From contig NZ_AVCS01000009.1 of assembly GCF_000498495.1 (NCBI RefSeq), positions 372,001-436,000 of the forward strand: a DNA stretch of 64,000 bases, written 5' to 3'. Source of the DNA: Flavobacterium enshiense DK69. Its GTDB lineage: Bacteria > Bacteroidota > Bacteroidia > Flavobacteriales > Flavobacteriaceae. Below the pieces are notes generated by a model, which saw nothing but the letters and a program-made list of their open reading frames with translations, did not search any database and was not told the DNA's origin. A program made the position numbers and the translations under genes. Of the stretch, positions 25,666 through 34,332 are shown piece by piece (the first letter of the stretch is position 1; the number at the start of each line of letters is the position of its first letter).

Positions 25666-28158
25666 ATGAGCAAAATAGAAAATTACATTTTAGGAAATTG
25701 GGCATCCGGTTCCGGAGAAGGTGTTCCGTTATTTGACTCGGTAACCGGGGAAATCATCGGTAATGCCTCTACCCAAGGAATTGATTTTGCCGAAGTGCTT
25801 CATTACGGAAGATCCAAAGGAGGCGAAAAACTTCGCAAAATGACCTTTCAGGAGCGCGGGAACATGATCAAAAGCCTTGCGATGTATTTAAACAAACGCA
25901 AGGAATATTTTTACGAAATAAGTTATAGAACCGGTGCAACCCGTGTGGACAGCTGGATTGACATTGAAGGAGGTTTCGGAAACCTATTTGCCAATGCATC
26001 GCTTCGAAAATTATTTCCAAACCAACCCTATCATGTAGAAGGAGATCCAATCGATTTGTCACGCGGCGGCCGATTCATGGCGCACCACATCCTGGTTCCG
26101 AAAAGAGGGGTGGCAGTACACATCAATGCCTTCAACTTCCCGATTTGGGGAATGCTGGAAAAATGTGCTGTTAACTGGATGGCGGGAGTTCCTGCGGTGG
26201 TAAAACCTGCTACATCGACTTCATATTTAACGGAAGCAGTTGTTCGAGAAATCATCAAATCCAATATTTTGCCGGAAGGTGCACTGCAATTAATTTGCGG
26301 ATCGGCACATACATTAATCGATTCAATTGAAAGTCAGGACGTGGTTACCTTTACAGGTTCGGCTACAACCGGACGCATGTTGAAATCGCATCCGAGAATC
26401 ATCAGCGAAGCGGTTCCGTTCAATATGGAAGCCGACTCGTTAAATGCTTCCATCTTAGGAGAGGATGCGGTTCCGGGTACTCCTGAATTTGATTTGTTCA
26501 TCAGTCAGGCACGAAGTGAAATTACGGTGAAGTGCGGACAAAAATGTACGGCTATCCGTCGTATGATCGTTCCTGAGAATTTAGTGGAGGATGTTCAGAT
26601 CGCCCTTGGAAAAGCATTGGATAAAGTAACCATCGGAGATCCGAGACTTAAAGAAGTTCGCATGGGATCTTTGGTAAGCAAAGACCAGGTGGAAGAAGTG
26701 AAAAACAGGGTGAAGGAAATTGCAAGAACAGCTTCGATCGTATACGGTGATTTAGACAAATTAGACCTTATTGGTGCTGATGCTAAAGGTGCTTTCATCA
26801 GTCCGATGTTACTTCGTGAGGATAATCCGTTTGAAAATCTTACGGTTCACGAAACTGAGGCTTTCGGTCCGGTTTCAACCATAATGCCATACAAAAATCT
26901 AGACGAAGCTATTGAATTGGCCCAAATGGGTAAAGGTTCCCTGGTTTCTTCTATCGTAACGAACTCTGACGAAATCGCGAAAGATTATGTAATCAATGCG
27001 GCTACTCACCACGGAAGGATATTAGTGTTGAACAGAGAGAATGCGAAACAGAGCACCGGACACGGTTCACCACTGCCTTTATTGGTTCACGGTGGTCCGG
27101 GACGTGCCGGAGGAGGAGAAGAAATGGGAGGTGTACGCGGGATCAAGCATTACATGCAGCGTTGTGCCGTTCAGGGTTCTCCAACTACGCTTACTGAAAT
27201 TACAGGCATTTATCAGCCAAATTCAAAATACAAAGAGACGCCTCAGCATCCGTTCCAGTACCACTGGGAGGATATTCAGCCGGGTATGTCGCTTAAAACA
27301 CATAAACGTACGGTTACCGATACCGATATCATCAATTTCGCCAATTTAACGTGGGATCATTTCTATGCGCACACCGATATTACCTCTTTGAAAGGAAGTA
27401 TTTTCGAAAAGCGTACAGCGCACGGATATTTCATTTTGGCGGCTGCAGCAGGATTGTTTGTATATCCGAACAAAGGACCGGTAGCGGCAAATTACGGATT
27501 GGAAGAATGTCGTTTCGTTCGTCCGATTTATCACAACGATACCATCTACGTTCGTTTAACGTGCAAACAGAAAATCGAGCGCGACAGCGTTGGAAAAGAA
27601 CTGCCATGCGGAATCGTGAAATGGTTCGTGGAAGTGTTCGACCAAAACGACGAATTAGTAGCTATTGCTACGATCCTGACCATGGTTCAGAAGAAATCCC
27701 CGTTCGTGCAGATAGACAGAAGCAACATTGAAAGTTATTTAGCAAAATTAACCGAAAATGCTACAGCTAAGTGGGGAATGATGAAGCCGCAGCATATGGT
27801 GGAGCACCTGGAAAAATCCTTGAGAATTGCCTCAGGTGAAATTCAGGATTTCGAAATTTCGACTCCGGCAGAACACTTGGCAAAAGTAAACGAAATGGTT
27901 TTCAATCATAAACCGATGCCAAAAGATTTCAAACATCCGTTGATGGAAAAAGAAAGCACCGATGAATTGATTCATGCTGATTTGGCTACTGCGAAACAAA
28001 AACTAATTGAAGCTTACGATGCTTTTGAATTGTATTTCAAAGAAAATCCGGAAGCAACAACCAAAAACGCAGTATTCGGAATCTTGGATAAATTCGAGTG
28101 GGATTTAATGAATGTTAAGCACTTTAATCATCATTTTGAACAATTCGGAATTTTGTAA
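25666..28158 (+). CDS. paaZ: Bifunctional ring-opening enzyme PaaZ with extra C-terminal DinB-like domain
   Basis: 830 aa, against 681 in E. coli. Residues 1-510 are the aldehyde dehydrogenase domain with E255 and C294 (CGQKCTAIRR). About 530-677 is the MaoC-type hydratase with D564 and H569 in DHFYAH and the AHGYF block. Together they open oxepin-CoA and oxidise the resulting aldehyde. Residues 678-830 are an added helical domain (AKWGMMKPQHMVEHLEK; AVFGILDKFEWDLMNVKHFNHHFEQF) whose pattern fits the DUF1569/DinB-like superfamily, including the typical His pair. No frameshift separates the parts. The palindrome CCGATAGCTATCGG (25629-25642) precedes the start. Confidence 0.93.
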   Translation: MSKIENYILGNWASGSGEGVPLFDSVTGEIIGNASTQGIDFAEVLHYGRSKGGEKLRKMTFQERGNMIKSLAMYLNKRKEYFYEISYRTGATRVDSWIDIEGGFGNLFANASLRKLFPNQPYHVEGDPIDLSRGGRFMAHHILVPKRGVAVHINAFNFPIWGMLEKCAVNWMAGVPAVVKPATSTSYLTEAVVREIIKSNILPEGALQLICGSAHTLIDSIESQDVVTFTGSATTGRMLKSHPRIISEAVPFNMEADSLNASILGEDAVPGTPEFDLFISQARSEITVKCGQKCTAIRRMIVPENLVEDVQIALGKALDKVTIGDPRLKEVRMGSLVSKDQVEEVKNRVKEIARTASIVYGDLDKLDLIGADAKGAFISPMLLREDNPFENLTVHETEAFGPVSTIMPYKNLDEAIELAQMGKGSLVSSIVTNSDEIAKDYVINAATHHGRILVLNRENAKQSTGHGSPLPLLVHGGPGRAGGGEEMGGVRGIKHYMQRCAVQGSPTTLTEITGIYQPNSKYKETPQHPFQYHWEDIQPGMSLKTHKRTVTDTDIINFANLTWDHFYAHTDITSLKGSIFEKRTAHGYFILAAAAGLFVYPNKGPVAANYGLEECRFVRPIYHNDTIYVRLTCKQKIERDSVGKELPCGIVKWFVEVFDQNDELVAIATILTMVQKKSPFVQIDRSNIESYLAKLTENATAKWGMMKPQHMVEHLEKSLRIASGEIQDFEISTPAEHLAKVNEMVFNHKPMPKDFKHPLMEKESTDELIHADLATAKQKLIEAYDAFELYFKENPEATTKNAVFGILDKFEWDLMNVKHFNHHFEQFGIL

Positions 28159-28174
28159 AAGTTATTAGAAGCTA

Positions 28175-28292
28175 TTCCCGCTATCCGTTGCAAACGAAGT
28201 TCACTGAACTCCGCTTAAAATGGAAGTGCTGTGAAGTAATCTTTTCTTTTTTAAAGAAAAAAAGAAAAGGATTTCCACTACTATCGGGGCTA
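28175..28292. repeat. Intergenic hairpin element, copy C (long)
   Basis: Begins TTCCCGCTATCCGTTGCAA and ends CTACTATCGGGGCTA. Two self-complementary parts: AGTTCA-C-TGAACT (28198-28210) and a 12-bp perfect stem CTTTTCTTTTTT / AAAAAAGAAAAG (28241-28252 / 28258-28269). Between paaZ and the second crotonase gene. Confidence 0.65.
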
Positions 28293-28306
28293 AAAAATAA
28301 ACATAA

Positions 28307-29056
28307 ATGGACGCATACGTAAAACACGACATACAAAACGGAATCGCTACAATAGCCTTTTTCCACCCGGAACAAAATTCATTGCCGGGAACCATTTTAG
28401 CCCAATTGGCTGAAACTATTACCACTGTTGGAAATAAAGAGGAGGTAAAAGTAATTATCTTAAAAAGTGGTGGTGACAGAACGTTCTGTGCTGGAGCCAG
28501 TTTTAAAGAATTAATCACCATCAACGACGAGCAGACCGGGAAAGTATTTTTCTCAGGTTTTGCCAACGTAATCAACGCCATGCGCAAATGCCCGAAATTC
28601 ATCATCGGAAGAATTCAGGGTAAAACCGTAGGAGGTGGAGTAGGTATTGCCGCTTCAACCGATTACTGTATGGCGACTCAATTTGCAGCGGTAAAACTAA
28701 GCGAACTGAATGTTGGTATCGGTCCGTTTGTGGTGAGTCCGGCTATCGAAAGAAAAATGGGAGTATCGGCTATGTCACAAATCGCTATCGATGCGAATAC
28801 CTTCTATGAGGCTTCATGGGCAAAAGAGAAAGGTTTGTATGCGAACGTATTTGAAAGCATTGAAGCCATGGATGAAGCGGTTCAGAAGTTTGCAGAACAT
28901 CTGTGTACGTACAATCCGGAAGCGATGATGGAAATGAAGAAAATCTTTTGGAGAGGTACAGACGATTGGGATACATTACTAGCCGAAAGAGCAGCCATCA
29001 GCGGAAGACTGGTGTTGTCTGATTTTACGAAAGAAACGCTGAAGAAGTTTAAATAA
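28307..29056 (+). CDS. Crotonase-family protein, possible 2,3-dehydroadipyl-CoA hydratase
   Basis: 249 aa. Crotonase fold: CoA loop FCAGASFKE (about 60-68), oxyanion segment GKTVGGGVGIAASTD, and KLSELNVGIGPFVVSPAIERKMG. The first hydratase Glu (GGGxE in rat crotonase) is Gly here; the second (SEL) is kept. That pattern recalls methylglutaconyl-CoA hydratases (LiuC type) more than E. coli PaaF. By position it is the only candidate for the PaaF step, hydration of 2,3-dehydroadipyl-CoA, so that role is an inference. An alternative is a hydratase for branched-chain acyl-CoAs, in keeping with the downstream dehydrogenase genes. Confidence 0.75.
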   Translation: MDAYVKHDIQNGIATIAFFHPEQNSLPGTILAQLAETITTVGNKEEVKVIILKSGGDRTFCAGASFKELITINDEQTGKVFFSGFANVINAMRKCPKFIIGRIQGKTVGGGVGIAASTDYCMATQFAAVKLSELNVGIGPFVVSPAIERKMGVSAMSQIAIDANTFYEASWAKEKGLYANVFESIEAMDEAVQKFAEHLCTYNPEAMMEMKKIFWRGTDDWDTLLAERAAISGRLVLSDFTKETLKKFK

Positions 29057-29063
29057 AAGAAAA

Positions 29064-29119
29064 TAGAACATAGAAAAAAGATAATGGATAAAACCGAAAA
29101 GTCTTTTTTCTATGCTCTA
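29064..29119. repeat. Long inverted-repeat linker before paaY
   Basis: An 18-position stem with one mismatch (29064-29081 with 29102-29119; left arm TAGAACATAGAAAAAAGA) and a 20-nt loop, filling the spacer between the crotonase gene and paaY. An in-frame ATG at 29112 lies inside the right arm. Confidence 0.6.
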
Positions 29120-29141
29120 TCATCTATATTCTAAAAAGAAA

Positions 29142-29738
29142 ATGATTTACGAATTCAAAGGTTTTATACCGGTTGTTCACGAAAGCAGTTTTATCCATCC
29201 GCAAGCCGCGGTTATGGGTAATGTGATTATTGGGAAAGATGTCTATATCGGTCCGGGCGCTGCCATCCGTGGTGACTGGGGCGAGATTATAATCGAAGAC
29301 GGCTGCAACATTCAGGAAAACTGCACGATCCATATGTTTCCGGGCAAAAGCATGGTGCTGAAAGCCGGAGCGCATATTGGCCACGGAGCCATTATTCACG
29401 GAGCCAATATCGGAGCTAACTGTCTGGTTGGAATGAATGCGGTGATTATGGATAATGTGGAATTGGGTGATGAATGTATCGTAGGAGCTTTGTCGTTTAT
29501 CAAAGCCGATATGAAGATTCCTACCCGAAAAATGGTTGTCGGGAATCCGGCAACGATTATCAAAGACGTGAGTGATGAAATGATTGCGTGGAAAACCAAA
29601 GGGACGGCTTTGTACCAACAGCTGCCTGCCGAATGTCACGAAACATTAAGAGCAGTAGAGCCTTTGCGTGAAATTCCGAAGAATCGTCCAACTCAGGAAG
29701 CGTTTTATAAAACATTAAATGAATTTAAGAAAAAGTAA
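29142..29738 (+). CDS. paaY: PaaY hexapeptide-repeat thioesterase (gamma-carbonic-anhydrase-like)
   Basis: 198 aa from ATG 29142 (MIYEFKGFIPVVHESSFIHP, the normal family start). The upstream ATG at 29112 is inside the linker hairpin. Left-handed beta-helix of hexapeptide repeats (VIIGKDVYIGPGAAIRGD, HIGHGAIIHGANIGANCLVGMNAVIMDN, VGNPATIIKDVS) with the metal-site histidines of the family. E. coli PaaY is a thioesterase for 2-hydroxycyclohepta-1,4,6-triene-1-formyl-CoA and helps prevent dead-end accumulation. Last recognisable paa gene. Confidence 0.93.
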   Translation: MIYEFKGFIPVVHESSFIHPQAAVMGNVIIGKDVYIGPGAAIRGDWGEIIIEDGCNIQENCTIHMFPGKSMVLKAGAHIGHGAIIHGANIGANCLVGMNAVIMDNVELGDECIVGALSFIKADMKIPTRKMVVGNPATIIKDVSDEMIAWKTKGTALYQQLPAECHETLRAVEPLREIPKNRPTQEAFYKTLNEFKKK

Positions 29739-29796
29739 ACAGTATCCAGTCGCAGTAAACAGTATTTGTGCGACTGAAAACTGTGACTGAAAACTA
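29735..29796. repeat. Self-complementary linker before the E2 gene (CGCAGT/ACAGT family)
   Basis: Direct repeats GTAAACAGTAT (29735-29745, 29755-29765) and a perfect 8-bp inverted repeat CAGTCGCA (29747-29754) / TGCGACTG (29769-29776). Ends AAACTATAA before the ATG. It shares words and ending with the linker at 20011-20068, about 9.7 kb away. Confidence 0.6.
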
Positions 29797-29802
29797 TAAA
29801 AG

Positions 29803-31092
29803 ATGTCAATAGTAGAGTTCAAAATGCCCAAGATGGGTGAAAGTATTTCGGAAGCGACAATCATCAATTGGCTGAAAAATGTCGGTGATACGGTTGAAGC
29901 CGAAGAAACCCTGCTGGAAGTGGCTACCGATAAAGTGGATAGCGAAGTTCCTGCTCCTTGTTCGGGTGTTATTACCGAAATCCGTTATCAAAAAGATGAT
30001 GTGGTAGCCGTTGGTGAAGTGCTGGCGTTGATTGCATCGGACGGGGCATCGGAAGTGAAAACCCAAAAGACGGAAGCGGTAAAAGTAAATGCGCCAAAGC
30101 CGTCGGTTTCTCAAACTGAAAGCGCACCAAAACCGGTACAATTAAAAAGCAATCCGGACGCATTTTTGTCTCCGCTCATCATCAGCATTGCGCAGAAAGA
30201 AAACCTGTCACTGGAAGAAGTGCAGAGTATTCCGGGTTCGGGAGCAGAAGGAAGAATCCAGAAAAGCGATGTTTTCAACTATCTGAAAACCCGTAAATAT
30301 CCATTACAACGTAATCCTCAATTCGCGGCTCCAAGCGCACCGGCTTCGACTTATCCAAAACCGGTAATCAACTATGTTGAAGGCAAAGACCGTATAGTGG
30401 AAATGGACCGCATGCGTAAGATGATTGCCGATCACATGGTATATTCGAAACAGACGTCGCCTCACGTAACGTCGTATATCGAAGTGGATGTGACCAATCT
30501 GGTGAACTGGAGAAATGAAATGAAAGACAAATTCCAGGAGAAATACAATGAGAAGTTGACCTTCACGCCGATTTTCGTGGATGCGGTAGCGAAAGCGATT
30601 CAGGATTTCCCAATGATCAATGTTTCGGTAGACGAGAAAAAAATCATCGTTCACAACGATATTAATATCGGAATGGCTACGGCACTGCCGACAGGTAACC
30701 TGATTGTTCCTGTGGTCAAAAATGCCAACGAAAAGAGTTTGTCCGAATTAGCGGCATCCGTAAATCATTTGGCGGAAAGCGCACGTAACAACAAACTGAA
30801 GCCGGATGAGGTGCAGGGAAGTACGTTCACCATTTCCAACGTTGGAACTTTCGGAAGTTTAATGGGAACTCCTATTATCAACCAACCTGAAGTTGCCATT
30901 TTGGCGCTCGGAATCATTAAAAAACGTCCGGAAGTGATTACGACTCCAAAAGGAGATGAAATTGCCATCCGAAGCATGATGTATTTGTCGCTGTCGTTCG
31001 ACCACCGAGTGGTAGACGGTTTCCTGGGAGGTTCCTTCCTGAGAAGAGTAGGCGATTATTTAGAGAAATTTGACAGCAATACAGCAATATAA
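29803..31092 (+). CDS. 2-oxoacid dehydrogenase E2 (dihydrolipoyl acyltransferase)
   Basis: 429 aa. N-terminal lipoyl domain with the lipoylated K44 (VATDKVDSEV), a proline/alanine-rich linker (about 80-120), a peripheral subunit-binding domain (SPLIISIAQKENLSLEEVQSIPGSGAEGRIQKSDVFNYL), a second linker, and the catalytic domain with H401-R402 in SFDHRVVDG. Its partner E1 is fused and two genes downstream. Together they most resemble branched-chain or general 2-oxoacid complexes. The substrate is not decided by sequence: branched-chain oxoacids are the default, phenylpyruvate is possible given the neighbours. No E3 gene is present in the window. Confidence 0.9.
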   Translation: MSIVEFKMPKMGESISEATIINWLKNVGDTVEAEETLLEVATDKVDSEVPAPCSGVITEIRYQKDDVVAVGEVLALIASDGASEVKTQKTEAVKVNAPKPSVSQTESAPKPVQLKSNPDAFLSPLIISIAQKENLSLEEVQSIPGSGAEGRIQKSDVFNYLKTRKYPLQRNPQFAAPSAPASTYPKPVINYVEGKDRIVEMDRMRKMIADHMVYSKQTSPHVTSYIEVDVTNLVNWRNEMKDKFQEKYNEKLTFTPIFVDAVAKAIQDFPMINVSVDEKKIIVHNDINIGMATALPTGNLIVPVVKNANEKSLSELAASVNHLAESARNNKLKPDEVQGSTFTISNVGTFGSLMGTPIINQPEVAILALGIIKKRPEVITTPKGDEIAIRSMMYLSLSFDHRVVDGFLGGSFLRRVGDYLEKFDSNTAI

Positions 31093-31111
31093 CACTAGAA
31101 AAAAACAGACT

Positions 31112-32185
31112 ATGTCTTACAATATAAAAATAAATCAAGTTCAGTCCTCAAGAGTAAGCGAAGTTGATATTAACAATATCGCGATGGGGAATGCTTTTAC
31201 CGATCACATGTTTGTTTGTGATTATGAAAACGGTGCGTGGATTAATCCGAGAATCGAACCTTTAACAGCGATTCCAACGCATCCTGCTGCTATGGCCTTG
31301 CATTACGGGCAGGCTATTTTTGAAGGAATGAAAGCTACTTTGGGTAACGATAATGTGCCTTTGTTGTTCCGTCCGATGGAAAATGCAAAGCGTTTGAATT
31401 TCAGTGCTGATAGAATGGGAATGCCTTCGTTTCCGGAAGATTTGTTCGTGGAATCGTTAAAGCAATTGGTTGCCCTTGAGAAAAATTGGATCCCGTCTGA
31501 GGAAGGAGCCGCTTTGTATTTGCGTCCTTTCATGTATGCTGACGAAGCGTTCATCGGAATGCGTGCTGCTACAAGATATAAGTTTATCGTAATCGCATCA
31601 CCAGCAGGTCCGTTTTTCAGCAAACCGATTAAATTATACGCAGAAACAAAATATATCCGTGCCGCGATAGGTGGAACAGGAGAAGCAAAAGCTGCCGGAA
31701 ATTATGCAGGGGCTATCCGTCCGACGGAATTAGCTAAAGCGAAAGGATACGATCAGGTACTTTGGCTGGATGCGAACGAATTCGAATACATCCAGGAAGT
31801 AGGAACGATGAATGTTTTCTTCAAAATAGGAGGGAAGTTCATTACTCCGGATTTAAGCGGCTCTATTTTGGCCGGAATCACGAGAATGTCTGTGATTGAC
31901 GTACTTCGTGATAAAGGATTCGAGGTGACAGAAAGACCGATCAAAATCTCCGAAATTATTGAAGCATCTCAAAACGGTACGTTGGAAGAAGCTTTTGGAG
32001 CAGGAACAGCAGTAGGAATTGCGATGATTGAAGAAATCGGATATAAAGACATGAAAATAAACTTCCCGAAAGCGAATCCGGTTTCTCACGATGTAAATGA
32101 TACGTTAAATGCTATCAAAACTCAGAAAACGGCAGATAAATTCGGTTGGATAGTACCGGCGGTTACAACTGCCCTTAGTAAATAA
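31112..32185 (+). CDS. ilvE: Branched-chain amino acid aminotransferase
   Basis: 357 aa from ATG 31112 (MSYNIKINQVQSSR). An ATG at 31070 overlaps the E2 stop by 22 bp and gives an unusual leader. Class IV PLP fold: HYGQAIFEGMKA near the N-terminus, the PLP lysine in AKAAGNYAG, DQVLWLDANEFEYIQEVGTMNVFF, and EEAFGAGTAVG. It moves amino groups between branched-chain amino acids and 2-oxoglutarate. BCATs can also act on phenylalanine weakly. Lies between E2 and E1, and its stop overlaps the E1 start (TAATG). Confidence 0.93.
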   Translation: MSYNIKINQVQSSRVSEVDINNIAMGNAFTDHMFVCDYENGAWINPRIEPLTAIPTHPAAMALHYGQAIFEGMKATLGNDNVPLLFRPMENAKRLNFSADRMGMPSFPEDLFVESLKQLVALEKNWIPSEEGAALYLRPFMYADEAFIGMRAATRYKFIVIASPAGPFFSKPIKLYAETKYIRAAIGGTGEAKAAGNYAGAIRPTELAKAKGYDQVLWLDANEFEYIQEVGTMNVFFKIGGKFITPDLSGSILAGITRMSVIDVLRDKGFEVTERPIKISEIIEASQNGTLEEAFGAGTAVGIAMIEEIGYKDMKINFPKANPVSHDVNDTLNAIKTQKTADKFGWIVPAVTTALSK

Positions 32186-34275
32186 TGCTGAAGAAAGAAA
32201 CAATGAATACGATTGATATGCCAGTACTTGTAGATAAATCAACCCTTAAAAAAGCGTTTTCAACCATGGCTGCTGCCAAAGCAATGGCCACTTTGTATGA
32301 AGATAATTTTAAGGTGGTTTCTAAATATGTTCACGCAACTTCCCGCGGTCATGAAGCGATTCAGATTGCAGTGGGGATGCAGTTGTTACCGCAGGATTAC
32401 GCTTTTCCGTATTACAGGGATGATGCCATGATGTTGGGAATCGGGATGCAACCTTATGATATGATGTTGCAGCTGATGGCAAAAAAAGACGATCCTTTTT
32501 CGGGAGGAAGAACCTATTACTGTCACCCTAGTTTGAGAGATGCGGACAAGCCTAAAATTCCACACCAGTCTTCTGCGACCGGGATGCAGGCGATTCCTGC
32601 CACTGGTGCGGCGATGGGATTTTGGTATAAAGAAAATGTGGGGCTTGACGATACGACTGTAAATGAAAAACCGGTTGTTATTTGTTCGCTTGGTGATGCA
32701 TCGGTAACCGAAGGTGAAATTGCAGAAGCCTTCCAGATGGCGGCATTAAAGCAATTGCCTATTTTATATTTAGTGCAGGATAACGGATGGGATATTTCTG
32801 CTAATGCAGCAGAAACCCGTGCGCAAAATGCATTTGAATATGCAAAAGGATTCCACGGTCTTGAAGCAATTACAATTGACGGAGCTAATTTTACGGAAAG
32901 TTACCTGGCGATTCAAAATGTGCTGAAAACAATACGTGAAGAACGCCGACCGTTTTTGGTTCATGCTAAAGTTCCATTGTTGAACCACCATACATCGGGT
33001 GTTCGAATGGAATGGTACCGTGATGATTTGGAAGAAGCACATTCGAGAGATCCGTATCCGGTTTTATTGAAACAGATGATCGATGCCGAATTTACATTGG
33101 ATGAAATCGCGGAAATCGAACATGCGGCTACAGAGAAAGTTAAAAGAGATTACGAAAAAGCCTTAAAAGCAGAAGATCCGAAACCGGAAGATTTATTTAC
33201 GCACGATTTTGCGCCGTCGCCTATTACTGAAGAAGCAGGCGAAAGAAATCCGGAGCGTGAAGACAAAGTAGTGATGGTGGATTGTGCTTTGTTTGCCGTT
33301 GAGGAGTTGATGCGAAAACATAAAGAATGCCTTTTATATGGTCAGGACGTTGGAGGACGATTAGGTGGCGTTTTCAGGGAAGCAGCTACCTTGGCTCAGA
33401 AATTTGGCGACGAGCGTGTATTTAATACTCCGATTCAGGAAGCTTTTATCGTTGGTTCTACTGTTGGTATGTCTGCCGTTGGTTTAAAACCGATTGTTGA
33501 GGTTCAGTTTGCCGATTACATTTGGCCGGGATTGAACCAGTTGTTTACGGAAGTAAGCCGTTCGTGTTATCTGTCAAACGGAAAATGGCCTGTGAGCATG
33601 ATTTTGCGCGTGCCAATCGGAGCTTACGGAAGTGGCGGGCCTTACCATTCTTCTTCGGTGGAAAGTGTGTTGGCGAATATCCGCGGAATCAAAATCGCTT
33701 ACCCAAGTAACGGAGCCGATTTAAAAGGATTATTAAAAGCAGCTTATTACGATCCGAATCCGGTAGTAATTTTAGAGCATAAAGGTTTGTACTGGTCAAA
33801 AGTGAAAGGAACCGATGAAGCGCGTACAAATGAGCCAAGCGAGGATTACGTTTTACCTTTCGGAAAGGCAAATGTCGTTCAGGAGATTTGGGAACAGGAA
33901 ACCAAAGAAACGATTTCGGTAATCACTTACGGAATGGGTGTACACTGGGCCTTAAACGCTTCTTCAAAAATCAAGGATCAGGTAGAAATCATCGATTTGA
34001 GAACTTTGAATCCGTTGGATGAAGAAACTATTCTGAAATCGGTTAAAAAGACCAAAAAATGCCTTGTAATTACGGAAGAATCAATCAACAATTCCTTCGC
34101 AAGAAGTTTGGCAGGAATGATTCAGGAGAAATGTTTCAAATATCTTGATGCCCCGGTAATGACAATCGGTTCGGAAAACATGCCAGCCATTCCGTTAAAC
34201 AGCGTTTTGGAGCAGACCATGATTCCTTCTGCTGAAAAAGTAAAAGCGAAAATAGAAGAGTTGTTAGCTTACTAA
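32185..34275 (+). CDS. Fused E1 alpha/beta 2-oxoacid dehydrogenase
   Basis: 696 aa. The N-terminal half (about 1-340) is E1 alpha: TSRGHEAIQIAVG, the TPP/Mg motif CSLGDASVTEGEIAEAFQMA with the following QDNGWDIS, and a phosphorylation-loop-like HHTSGVRMEWYRDDLEEA. The C-terminal half (about 350-696) is E1 beta: GQDVGGRLGGVFREAATLAQKFG, FNTPIQEAFIVGSTVGMSAVGLKPIVEVQFADYI, and IIDLRTLNPLDEETIL. E1 alpha and beta are separate genes in most bacteria; the fused form is common in Bacteroidota. Decarboxylates a 2-oxoacid and acylates the E2 lipoyl group. Translationally coupled to ilvE; a terminator closes the cluster. Confidence 0.92.
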   Translation: MLKKETMNTIDMPVLVDKSTLKKAFSTMAAAKAMATLYEDNFKVVSKYVHATSRGHEAIQIAVGMQLLPQDYAFPYYRDDAMMLGIGMQPYDMMLQLMAKKDDPFSGGRTYYCHPSLRDADKPKIPHQSSATGMQAIPATGAAMGFWYKENVGLDDTTVNEKPVVICSLGDASVTEGEIAEAFQMAALKQLPILYLVQDNGWDISANAAETRAQNAFEYAKGFHGLEAITIDGANFTESYLAIQNVLKTIREERRPFLVHAKVPLLNHHTSGVRMEWYRDDLEEAHSRDPYPVLLKQMIDAEFTLDEIAEIEHAATEKVKRDYEKALKAEDPKPEDLFTHDFAPSPITEEAGERNPEREDKVVMVDCALFAVEELMRKHKECLLYGQDVGGRLGGVFREAATLAQKFGDERVFNTPIQEAFIVGSTVGMSAVGLKPIVEVQFADYIWPGLNQLFTEVSRSCYLSNGKWPVSMILRVPIGAYGSGGPYHSSSVESVLANIRGIKIAYPSNGADLKGLLKAAYYDPNPVVILEHKGLYWSKVKGTDEARTNEPSEDYVLPFGKANVVQEIWEQETKETISVITYGMGVHWALNASSKIKDQVEIIDLRTLNPLDEETILKSVKKTKKCLVITEESINNSFARSLAGMIQEKCFKYLDAPVMTIGSENMPAIPLNSVLEQTMIPSAEKVKAKIEELLAY

Positions 34276-34293
34276 TACTTTTCGATGCATATG

Positions 34294-34331
34294 AAAAAAA
34301 GAACCGTAGCAAATACTACGGTTCTTTTTTT
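34294..34331. terminator. Bidirectional terminator between the E1 gene and the DUF6340 gene
   Basis: GAACCGTAG (34301-34309) / CTACGGTTC (34316-34324) with A7 on the left and T-run on the right, 6-nt loop. It serves the plus-strand cluster and, on the other strand, the convergent lipoprotein gene ending at 34333. Confidence 0.9.
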
Positions 34332-34332
34332 T

